Below, piece after piece: positions 1 through 8,900 of a stretch of 64,000 nucleotides of DNA. Within the stretch, counting starts at the first letter, position 1; every line of letters starts with the position of its first letter. A model generated the notes under the pieces. The model worked only from the letters and a program-made list of their open reading frames with translations. It had not been told where the DNA came from and ran no database searches. The stretch spans positions 558,001 through 622,000 of the forward strand of contig JAZGUH010000489.1 of the NCBI GenBank assembly GCA_037893225.1. The letters are read 5' to 3'. The translations under genes and the position numbers were made by a program. The DNA comes from Hippasteria phrygiana. Taxonomy: Eukaryota; Echinodermata; Asteroidea; Valvatida; Goniasteridae.

Positions 1-339
1 ACTTCAGGAGAGATCAACATCCGGCTCCTGGCTGTCAAGACCTCGAGGCCACCCAAGATCATCATGGACAGAACTGGAATGGCCTAGTGAGATAGACAGC
101 TTGCAGGCCTAGATCAGCACAATAGACCTACGCTGTTTAGTAGATGAGTAAGTGTAACACTCTCTCTACCTCTGACTCTCCTTCTCTCTTACTCTCACAT
201 TCTAACCCGATCAGTAGCAGTTGCACTGTAACACTTGCACTGTAACACTTGCACTGTAACACTTGCACTGTAACACTTGCACTGTAACACTTGCACTGTA
301 ACACTTGCACTGTAACACTTGCACTGTAACACTTGCACT
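1..339 (+). repeat. Partial block 0: D cassette and TGTAA tract
   Basis: The window opens inside an acceptor (CTTCAG at 2-7). The core spans 8-147 and is D type (GGACAG, GTAAGTGTAACAC). The tract begins with the variant GTTGCACTGTAA and has eight 14-bp units before the first 204-bp module. Confidence 0.9.
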
Positions 340-543
340 CACTCTAAGGGACATGCAATCACATCCAACCAAATTCCATATAGGAAAATATAGAAATTTA
401 TATTTTCACATAATTTTCTTCAGAAGAAAAATGTCTTCATTGCTCTGCAAGCATTTCTTTTCGGCTGCAGCGCTGTTAGTTGTTCACAAATTGCTTGTAA
501 AAATTGCTTTGTGTGACAATGCCTTAACTCTAACACTTGCCCT
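340..543 (+). repeat. 204-bp AT-rich module, copy 1
   Basis: The module interrupts the junction GCACT/CGAACC, running from CACTCTAAGGG to ACACTTGCCCT; its last 20 or so bases resemble ordinary array sequence. It contains a hairpin with 9-bp arms GAAAATATA / TATATTTTC (384-407), a 17-bp near-palindrome of 8-bp arms TTTTCTTC / GAAGAAAA around one A (414-430), overlapping palindromes GCTGCAGC and CAGCGCTG (464-475), and CACAAA / TTTGTG (485-513). ATTTTCTTCAG at 413-423 is a further acceptor-like site, and GTAAAA at 497 a weak donor. No terminal inverted repeats or target-site duplication are evident. Eight TGTAA units precede it. Confidence 0.85.
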
Positions 544-630
544 CGAACCTTAACCCTAACACTTGAACTCAAACTCTTAACTTTAACACTAATTTTAATA
601 TTCCTAACTCGCTTACTCTATTTTTCCATC

Positions 631-660
631 AACTTCAGGAGAGATCAACTTCAGAAGAGA
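631..660 (+). other. Duplicated acceptor of A cassettes (representative)
   Basis: CTTCAG occurs twice, with the AG dinucleotides 16 nt apart, because GAGAGATCAACTTCAG is duplicated ahead of AAGAGATCAAC. This offers two acceptor-like sites and cores of 156 or 140 nt. All A and A-like cassettes have it, and no B, C or D cassette does. The second site shares CTTCAGAAGA with the acceptor-like site inside the 204-bp module. Confidence 0.75.
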
Positions 661-989
661 TCAACATCCGGCTCCTGGCTGTCAAGACCTCAAGGCCACC
701 CAAGATCATCATGGACAGAACTGGAATGGCCTAGTGAGATAGACAGCTTGCAGGCCTAAATCAGCACAATAGACCTACGCTGTTTAGTAGATGAGTAAGT
801 CTAACACTCTCTCTACCTCTGACTCTCCTTCTCTCTTACTCTCACATTCTAACCCGATCAGTAGCACTTGCACTGTAACACTTGCACTGTAACACTTGCA
901 CTGTAACACTTGCACTGTAACACTTGCACTCGAACCTTAACCCTAACACTTGAACTCAAACCCTTAACTCTAACACTAATTTTAATATT

Positions 990-1025
990 CTTAACTCGCT
1001 TACTCTATTTTTCCATCAACTTCAG
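990..1025 (+). other. Representative 3' splice-site-like leader (B cassette)
   Basis: This is the acceptor-like leader that precedes every core. TTAAC at 991-995 and CTTAC at 999-1003 both fit the yUnAy branch-point pattern, about 31 and 23 nt from the core. A pyrimidine-rich stretch follows (CTATTTTTCCATC), ending in CTTCAG next to the core's first G. In C cassettes the leader reads CTTACATTATTTTTCC instead of CTTACTCTATTTTTCC. This is a sequence match to splice signals; splicing itself is not shown. Confidence 0.6.
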
Positions 1026-1165
1026 GAGAGATCAACATCCGGCTCCTGGCTGTCAAGACCTCGAGGCCACCCAAGATCATCATGGATAGAACTGGAATGG
1101 CCTAGTGAGATAGACAGCTTGCAGGCCTAGATCAGCACAATAGACCTACGCTGTTTAGTAGATGA
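1026..1165 (+). repeat. Representative 140-nt exon-like core (B type)
   Basis: The core runs from GAGAGATCAACATCC to TTTAGTAGATGA, and its length is 140 nt in every copy I measured. It is bounded by CAG upstream and GTAAGT downstream, as an internal exon would be. All three + strand frames contain stops (TAG at GCC-TAG, in GGCCTAG and in GAGATAG), so it cannot be a fully open internal coding exon. GGCCTAG occurs twice within it. Diagnostic positions are CCGG or CTGG, AAGACC or AAGTCC, CTCGAGG or CTCAAGG, and GGATAG, GGACAG or GAACAG. I do not recognise the parent sequence. It could derive from an old gene or lncRNA exon. Confidence 0.6.
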
Positions 1166-1171
1166 GTAAGT
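1166..1171 (+). other. Representative 5' splice-site-like hexamer GTAAGT
   Basis: GTAAGT is the ideal intronic part of a U1-type donor and follows every 140-nt core without exception in the copies checked. The exonic side (TGA) is a poor match to MAG. The next bases are type-specific: CTAACCC after B, CTAACAC after A, and GTAACAC after C and D cores. Confidence 0.55.
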
Positions 1172-1225
1172 CTAACCCTCTCTCTACCTCTGACTCTCCT
1201 TCTCTTTTACTCTCACATTCTAACC
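1172..1225 (+). repeat. Representative C/T-rich tract after the donor
   Basis: This tract of about 55 bp consists almost wholly of C and T with scattered A, including CTCTCTCTACC, CTCCTTCTC and TTACTCTC. It recurs after every GTAAGT. UCUU and CUCUCU are known binding motifs of polypyrimidine-tract-binding proteins, so a + strand transcript would present one such cluster per cassette. In this copy CTCTTTTAC replaces the common CTCTCTTAC, a marker of family I. Confidence 0.6.
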
Positions 1226-1235
1226 CGATCACTAG

Positions 1236-1389
1236 CACTTGCACTGTGACACTTGCACTGTGACACTTGCACTGTGACACTTGCACTGTGACACTTGCAC
1301 TGTGACACTTGCACTGTGACACTTGCACTGTGACACTTGCACTGTGACACTTGCACTGTGACACTTGCACTGTGACACTTGCACTGTGA
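1236..1389 (+). repeat. Representative 14-bp minisatellite, TGTGA type, 11 units
   Basis: Eleven direct copies of CACTTGCACTGTGA follow GATCACTAG. After B cores with a long downstream interval, copy number ranges from 4 to 13 and alone explains the spacing (412 + 14n). Each unit contains the E-box pattern CACTTG. Three units make 42 bp, a multiple of both the codon length and about four helical turns. On the minus strand the unit lacks stops in all frames, which creates long spurious open frames. Confidence 0.95.
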
Positions 1390-1399
1390 CACTTGCACT

Positions 1400-1430
1400 C
1401 TAACACTAATTCTAATATTCCGATCAGTAG
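1400..1430 (+). repeat. Representative deletion-scar junction between minisatellite tracts
   Basis: Here CTCTAACACTAATTCTAATATTC runs straight into CGATCAGTAG. In an intact cassette the first part leads into the acceptor leader and the second follows the C/T tract. The junction therefore looks like an interval from which a whole core (leader, core, donor and C/T tract) was deleted, leaving a short TGTAA tract behind. The same junction recurs in every long interval downstream of a B core and is absent from the short 371/385 intervals. Confidence 0.75.
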
Positions 1431-1482
1431 CACTTGCACTGTAACACTTGCACTGTAACACTTGCACTGTAACACTTGCACT

Positions 1483-1545
1483 CGAACCTTAACCCTAACA
1501 CTTGCACTGTAACACTTGAACTCAAACCCTTAACTCTAACACTAA
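1483..1545 (+). repeat. Representative degenerate telomere-like segment
   Basis: The segment contains CCTTAACCCTAACAC, then CCCTTAACTCTAACAC and TTTTAATATTC. One CCCTAA unit, the C-strand form of the TTAGGG-type telomere repeat, lies among 6- to 8-bp degenerate relatives. It recurs in every cassette between the minisatellite and the acceptor leader. A telomere-derived origin is an inference from similarity only. No pure telomere tract exists in the window. Confidence 0.5.
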
Positions 1546-4500
1546 TTTTAATATTCCTAACTCGCTTACATTATTTTTCCATCAACTTCAGGAGAGATCA
1601 ACATCTGGCTCCTGGCTGTCAAGTCCTCGAGGCCACCCAAGATCATCATGGACAGAACTGGAATGGCCTAGTGAGATAGACAGCTTGCAGGCCTAGATCA
1701 GCACAATAGACCTACGCTGTTTAGTAGATGAGTAAGTGTAACACTCTCTCTACCTCTGACTCTCCTTCTCTCTTACTCTCACATTCTAACCCGATCAGTA
1801 GCACTTGCACTGTAACACTTGCACTGTAACACTTGCACTGTAACACTTGCACTGTAACACTTGCACTGTAACACTTGCACTCGAACCTTAACCCTAACAC
1901 TTGAACTCAAACCCTTAACTCTGACACTAATTTTAATATTCTTAACTCGCTTACTCTATTTTTCCATCAACTTCAGGAGAGATCAACATCCGGCTCCTGG
2001 CTGTCAAGACCTCGAGGCCACCCAAGATCATCATGGATAGAACTGGAATGGCCTAGTGAGATAGACAGCTTGCAGGCCTAGATCAGCACAATAGACCTAC
2101 GCTGTTTAGTAGATGAGTAAGTCTAACCCTCTCTCTACCTCTGACTCTCCTTCTCTCTTACTCTCACATTCTAACCCGATCACTAGTACTTGCACTGTGA
2201 CACTTGCACTGTGACACTTGCACTGTGACACTTGCACTGTGACACTTGCACTGTGACACTTGCACTGTGACACTTGCACTGTGACACTTGCACTGTGACA
2301 CTTGCACTCTAACACTAATTCTAATATTCCGATCAGTAGCACTTGCACTGTAACACTTGCACTGTAACACTTGCACTGTAACACTTGCACTCGAACCTTA
2401 ACCCTAACACTTGCACTGTAACACTTGAACTCAAACCCTTAACTCTAACACTAATTTTAATATTCTTAACTCGCTTACTCTATTTTTCCATCAACTTCAG
2501 GAGAGATCAACATCCGGCTCCTGGCTGTCAAGACCTCGAGGCCACCAAAGATCATCATGGATAGAACTGGAATGGCCTAGTGAGATAGACAGATTGCAGG
2601 CCTAGATCAGCACAATAGACCTACGCTGTTTAGTAGATGAGTAAGTCTAACCCTCTCTCTACCTCTGACTCTCCTTCTCTCTTACTCTCACATTCTAACC
2701 CGATCACTAGCACTTGCACTGTGACACTTGCACTGTGACACTTGCACTGTGACACTTGCACTGTGACACTTGCACTGTGACACTTGCACTGTGACACTTG
2801 CACTGTGACACTTGCACTGTGACACTTGCACTCTAACACTAATTCTAATATTCCGATCAGTAGCACTTGCACTGTAACACTTGCACTGTAACACTTGCAC
2901 TGTAACACTTGCACTCGAACCTTAACCCTAACACTTGCACTGTAACACTTGAACTCAAACCCTTAACTCTAACACTAATTTTAATATTCCTAACTCGCTT
3001 ACATTATTTTTCCATCAACTTCAGGAGAGATCAACATCTGGCTCCTGGCTGTCAAGTCCTCGAGGCCACCCAAGATCATCATGGACAGAACTGGAATGGC
3101 CTAGTGAGATAGACAGCTTGCAGGCCTAGATCAGCACAATAGACCTACGCTGTTTAGTAGATGAGTAAGTGTAACACTCTCTCTACCTCTGACTCTCCTT
3201 CTCTCTTACTCTCACATTCTAACCCGATCAGTAGCACTTGCACTGTAACACTTGCACTGTAACACTTGCACTGTAACACTTGCACTGTAACACTTGCACT
3301 CGAACCTTAACCCTAACACTTGAACTCAAACCCTTAACTCTAACACTAATTTTAATATTCTTAACTCGCTTACTCTATTTTTCCATCAACTTCAGGAGAG
3401 ATCAACATCCGGCTCCTGGCTGTCAAGACCTCGAGGCCACCCAAGATCATCATGGATAGAACTGGAATGGCCTAGTGAGATAGACAGCTTGCAGGCCTAG
3501 ATCAGCACAATAGACCTACGCTGTTTAGTAGATGAGTAAGTCTAACCCTCTCTCTACCTCTGACTCTCCTTCTCTCTTACTCTCACATTCTAACCCGATC
3601 ACTAGCACTTGCACTGTGACACTTGCACTGTGACACTTGCACTGTGACACTTGCACTGTGACACTTGCACTGTGACACTTGCACTGTGACACTTGCACTG
3701 TGACACTTGCACTGTGACACTTGCACTCTAACACTAATTCTAATATTCCGATCAGTAGCACTTGCACTGTAACACTTGCACTGTAACACTTGCACTGTAA
3801 CACTTGCACTCGAACCTTAACCCTAACACTTGCACTGTAACACTTGAACTCAAACCCTTAACTCTAACACTAATTTTAATATTCTTAACTCGCTTACTCT
3901 ATTTTTCCATCAACTTCAGGAGAGATCAACATCCGGCTCCTGGCTGTCAAGACCTCGAGGCCACCCAAGATCATCATGGATAGAACTGGAATGGCCTAGT
4001 GAGATAGACAGCTTGCAGGCCTAGATCAGCACAATAGACCTACGCTGTTTAGTAGATGAGTAAGTCTAACCCTCTCTCTACCTCTGACTCTCCTTCTCTC
4101 TTACTCTCACATTCTAACCCGATCACTAGTACTTGCACTGTGACACTTGCACTGTGACACTTGCACTGTGACACTTGCACTGTGACACTTGCACTGTGAC
4201 ACTTGCACTGTGACACTTGCACTGTGACACTTGCACTGTGACACTTGCACTGTGACACTTGCACTGTGACACTTGCACTCTAACACTAATTCTAATATTC
4301 CGATCAGTAGCACTTGCACTGTAACACTTGCACTGTAACACTTGCACTGTAACACTTGCACTCGAACCTTAACCCTAACACTTGCACTGTAACACTTGAA
4401 CTCAAACCCTTAACTCTAACACTAATTTTAATATTCTTAACTCGCTTACTCTATTTTTCCATCAACTTCAGGAGAGATCAACATCCGGCTCCTGGCTGTC

Positions 4501-4789
4501 AAGACCTCGAGGCCACCCAAGATCATCATGGATAGAACTGGAATGGCCTAGTGAGATAGACAGCTTGCAGGCCTAGATCAGCACAATAGACCTACGCTGT
4601 TTAGTAGATGAGTAAGTCTAACCCTCTCTCTACCTCTGACTCTCCTTCTCTCTTACTCTCACATTCTAACCCGATCACTAGCACTTGCACTGTGACACTT
4701 GCACTGTGACACTTGCACTGTGACACTTGCACTGTGACACTTGCACTGTGACACTTGCACTGTGACACTTGCACTGTAACACTTGCACT

Positions 4790-4993
4790 CACTCTAAGGG
4801 ACATGCAATCACATCCAACCAAATTCCATATAGGAAAATATAGAAATTTATATTTTCACATAATTTTCTTCAGAAGAAAAATGTCTTCATTGCTCTGCAA
4901 GCATTTCTTTTCGGCTGCAGCGCTGTTAGTTGTTCACAAATTGCTTGTAAAAATTGCTTTGTGTGACAATGCCTTAACTCTAACACTTGCCCT
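4790..4993 (+). repeat. 204-bp AT-rich module, copy 2
   Basis: Appears identical to copy 1. It follows a B cassette through six TGTGA units and one TGTAA unit and leads to A core 5105. Confidence 0.85.
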
Positions 4994-5765
4994 CGAACCT
5001 TAACCCTAACACTTGAACTCAAACTCTTAACTTTAACACTAATTTTAATATTCCTAACTCGCTTACTCTATTTTTCCATCAACTTCAGGAGAGATCAACT
5101 TCAGAAGAGATCAACATCCGGCTCCTGGCTGTCAAGACCTCAAGGCCACCCAAGATCATCATGGACAGAACTGGAATGGCCTAGTGAGATAGACAGCTTG
5201 CAGGCCTAAATCAGCACAATAGACCTACGCTGTTTAGTAGATGAGTAAGTCTAACACTCTCTCTACCTCTGACTCTCCTTCTCTCTTACTCTCACATTCT
5301 AACCCGATCAGTAGCACTTGCACTGTAACACTTGCACTGTAACACTTGCACTGTAACACTTGCACTGTAACACTTGCACTGTAACACTTGCACTCGAACC
5401 TTAACCCTAACACTTGAACTCAAACCCTTAACTCTAACACTAATTTTAATATTCTTAACTCGCTTACTCTATTTTTCCATCAACTTCAGGAGAGATCAAC
5501 ATCCGGCTCCTGGCTGTCAAGACCTCGAGGCCACCCAAGATCATCATGGACAGAACTGGAATGGCCTAGTGAGATAGACAGCTTGCAGGCCTAGATCAGC
5601 ACAATAGACCTACGCTGTTTAGTAGATGAGTAAGTGTAACACTCTCTCTACCTCTGACTCTCCTTCTCTCTTACTCTCACATTCTAACCCGATCAGTAGC
5701 AGTTGCACTGTAACACTTGCACTGTAACACTTGCACTGTAACACTTGCACTGTAACACTTGCACT
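4790..5765 (+). repeat. Block 2: minimal A-D block (976 bp)
   Basis: Core starts are 5105 (A) and 5490 (D). This is the shortest distance between two 204-bp modules in the window, and the only A followed by D rather than B. It is the form expected from unequal exchange that removed the whole B-C-B-B part. The D tract has only four 14-bp units, the shortest tract before any 204-bp module. Confidence 0.9.
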
Positions 5766-5969
5766 CACTCTAAGGGACATGCAATCACATCCAACCAAAT
5801 TCCATATAGGAAAATATAGAAATTTATATTTTCACATAATTTTCTTCAGAAGAAAAATGTCTTCATTGCTCTGCAAGCATTTCTTTTCGGCTGCAGCGCT
5901 GTTAGTTGTTCACAAATTGCTTGTAAAAATTGCTTTGTGTGACAATGCCTTAACTCTAACACTTGCCCT
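5766..5969 (+). repeat. 204-bp AT-rich module, copy 3
   Basis: Appears identical to copy 1 and lies only 976 bp after copy 2. It follows a D cassette with four units and leads to A core 6081. Confidence 0.85.
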
Positions 5970-8900
5970 CGAACCTTAACCCTAACACTTGAACTCAAAC
6001 TCTTAACTTTAACACTAATTTTAATATTCCTAACTCGCTTACTCTATTTTTCCATCAACTTCAGGAGAGATCAACTTCAGAAGAGATCAACATCCGGCTC
6101 CTGGCTGTCAAGACCTCAAGGCCACCCAAGATCATCATGGACAGAACTGGAATGGCCTAGTGAGATAGACAGCTTGCAGGCCTAAATCAGCACAATAGAC
6201 CTACGCTGTTTAGTAGATGAGTAAGTCTAACACTCTCTCTACCTCTGACTCTCCTTCTCTCTTACTCTCACATTCTAACCCGATCAGTAGCACTTGCACT
6301 GTAACACTTGCACTGTAACACTTGCACTGTAACACTTGCACTGTAACACTTGCACTCGAACCTTAACCCTAACACTTGAACTCAAACCCTTAACTCTAAC
6401 ACTAATTTTAATATTCTTAACTCGCTTACTCTATTTTTCCATCAACTTCAGGAGAGATCAACATCCGGCTCCTGGCTGTCAAGACCTCGAGGCCACCCAA
6501 GATCATCATGGATAGAACTGGAATGGCCTAGTGAGATAGACAGCTTGCAGGCCTAGATCAGCACAATAGACCTACGCTGTTTAGTAGATGAGTAAGTCTA
6601 ACCCTCTCTCTACCTCTGACTCTCCTTCTCTTTTACTCTCACATTCTAACCCGATCACTAGCACTTGCACTGTGACACTTGCACTGTGACACTTGCACTG
6701 TGACACTTGCACTGTGACACTTGCACTGTGACACTTGCACTGTGACACTTGCACTGTGACACTTGCACTGTGACACTTGCACTGTGACACTTGCACTGTG
6801 ACACTTGCACTGTGACACTTGCACTCTAACACTAATTCTAATATTCCGATCAGTAGCACTTGCACTGTAACACTTGCACTGTAACACTTGCACTGTAACA
6901 CTTGCACTCGAACCTTAACCCTAACACTTGCACTGTAACACTTGAACTCAAACCCTTAACTCTAACACTAATTTTAATATTCCTAACTCGCTTACATTAT
7001 TTTTCCATCAACTTCAGGAGAGATCAACATCTGGCTCCTGGCTGTCAAGTCCTCGAGGCCACCCAAGATCATCATGGACAGAACTGGAATGGCCTAGTGA
7101 GATAGACAGCTTGCAGGCCTAGATCAGCACAATAGACCTACGCTGTTTAGTAGATGAGTAAGTGTAACACTCTCTCTACCTCTGACTCTCCTTCTCTCTT
7201 ACTCTCACATTCTAACCCGATCAGTAGCACTTGCACTGTAACACTTGCACTGTAACACTTGCACTGTAACACTTGCACTGTAACACTTGCACTGTAACAC
7301 TTGCACTCGAACCTTAACCCTAACACTTGAACTCAAACCCTTAACTCTGACACTAATTTTAATATTCTTAACTCGCTTACTCTATTTTTCCATCAACTTC
7401 AGGAGAGATCAACATCCGGCTCCTGGCTGTCAAGACCTCGAGGCCACCCAAGATCATCATGGATAGAACTGGAATGGCCTAGTGAGATAGACAGCTTGCA
7501 GGCCTAGATCAGCACAATAGACCTACGCTGTTTAGTAGATGAGTAAGTCTAACCCTCTCTCTACCTCTGACTCTCCTTCTCTCTTACTCTCACATTCTAA
7601 CCCGATCACTAGTACTTGCACTGTGACACTTGCACTGTGACACTTGCACTGTGACACTTGCACTGTGACACTTGCACTGTGACACTTGCACTGTGACACT
7701 TGCACTGTGACACTTGCACTGTGACACTTGCACTCTAACACTAATTCTAATATTCCGATCAGTAGCACTTGCACTGTAACACTTGCACTGTAACACTTGC
7801 ACTGTAACACTTGCACTCGAACCTTAACCCTAACACTTGCACTGTAACACTTGAACTCAAACCCTTAACTCTAACACTAATTTTAATATTCTTAACTCGC
7901 TTACTCTATTTTTCCATCAACTTCAGGAGAGATCAACATCCGGCTCCTGGCTGTCAAGACCTCGAGGCCACCAAAGATCATCATGGATAGAACTGGAATG
8001 GCCTAGTGAGATAGACAGATTGCAGGCCTAGATCAGCACAATAGACCTACGCTGTTTAGTAGATGAGTAAGTCTAACCCTCTCTCTACCTCTGACTCTCC
8101 TTCTCTCTTACTCTCACATTCTAACCCGATCACTAGCACTTGCACTGTGACACTTGCACTGTGACACTTGCACTGTGACACTTGCACTGTGACACTTGCA
8201 CTGTGACACTTGCACTGTGACACTTGCACTGTGACACTTGCACTGTGACACTTGCACTCTAACACTAATTCTAATATTCCGATCAGTAGCACTTGCACTG
8301 TAACACTTGCACTGTAACACTTGCACTGTAACACTTGCACTCGAACCTTAACCCTAACACTTGCACTGTAACACTTGAACTCAAACCCTTAACTCTAACA
8401 CTAATTTTAATATTCCTAACTCGCTTACATTATTTTTCCATCAACTTCAGGAGAGATCAACATCTGGCTCCTGGCTGTCAAGTCCTCGAGGCCACCCAAG
8501 ATCATCATGGACAGAACTGGAATGGCCTAGTGAGATAGACAGCTTGCAGGCCTAGATCAGCACAATAGACCTACGCTGTTTAGTAGATGAGTAAGTGTAA
8601 CACTCTCTCTACCTCTGACTCTCCTTCTCTCTTACTCTCACATTCTAACCCGATCAGTAGCACTTGCACTGTAACACTTGCACTGTAACACTTGCACTGT
8701 AACACTTGCACTGTAACACTTGCACTCGAACCTTAACCCTAACACTTGAACTCAAACCCTTAACTCTAACACTAATTTTAATATTCTTAACTCGCTTACT
8801 CTATTTTTCCATCAACTTCAGGAGAGATCAACATCCGGCTCCTGGCTGTCAAGACCTCGAGGCCACCCAAGATCATCATGGATAGAACTGGAATGGCCTA

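Larger units (their letters stand above)
340..4789 (+). repeat. Block 1, family I: A-B-C-B-B-C-B-B-B
   Basis: Core starts are 655 (A, alternative acceptor giving 639), 1026 B, 1592 C, 1977 B, 2501 B, 3025 C, 3396 B, 3920 B and 4472 B. Family I markers are present: CTCTTTTAC after core 1026, CTCTGACAC in the leader of 1977, and CCACCAAAG plus CAGATTGCAGG in core 2501. The last B core runs into six TGTGA units and one TGTAA unit, then the next 204-bp module. The B-B-B ending is unique here and looks like a local gain of one B. Confidence 0.9.

Noticed and set aside
374..382. CCATATAGG as an SRF-binding CArG box
   Set aside because: It has five rather than six A/T bases between CC and GG, so it misses the consensus, and there is no promoter context.
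340..543. 204-bp module as a miniature inverted-repeat transposon
   Set aside because: The inverted repeats are internal; the ends do not match each other and no target-site duplication flanks the module. All 16 copies occupy the same position in the same cassette type, so they multiplied with the array rather than by transposition.
305..553. 82-codon + strand open frame across the 204-bp module, present in all 16 copies
   Set aside because: It starts at a TTG inside the 14-bp repeat, has no ATG context at its start, and reads minisatellite, module and telomere-like spacer in turn. Its conservation follows from DNA identity of the copies. I recognise no domain.
1026..1165. Frame beginning EINIRLLAV in the core as a remnant coding exon
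   Set aside because: It stops at GGCCTAG, and the differences between types are mixed: TCG/TCA, GAC/GAT, CCC/CCA and CTC/CTG are silent, while CGG/TGG, ACC/TCC, GTC/TTC and GAC/AAC are not. There is no clear sign of coding constraint and no recognised family.
1220..1240. CENP-B-box-like sequence near CCCGATCACTAG
   Set aside because: The required spacing between CCCG and CGAA and the central T are not met. There is no basis for calling it centromeric from this motif.
1236..1389. CRISPR array
   Set aside because: Units are 14 bp and directly adjacent, with no spacers of unique sequence and no cas genes.
1155..1481. Minus-strand frames of 60-118 codons with Cys-rich 14-residue repeats
   Set aside because: They result from a stop-free 14-bp unit read in any frame and end in the C/T-rich tract. 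Length follows minisatellite copy number rather than any protein constraint. I do not call them cysteine-rich proteins.
1470..1490. tRNA/SINE-type internal promoter: GGTTCGAGTGC on the minus strand is close to a B box
   Set aside because: No A box lies at the right distance on the same strand, and the A-box-like TGGCCTAGTGAG is on the other strand. No cloverleaf, poly-A tail or T run is seen.
1476..1679. 67-codon + strand frames through leader and core, repeated in most C and D cassettes
   Set aside because: They begin at non-ATG codons, read the spacer as TLTLTLIL-type low-complexity peptide, and would be broken if the splice-like sites were used. No family resemblance is seen.
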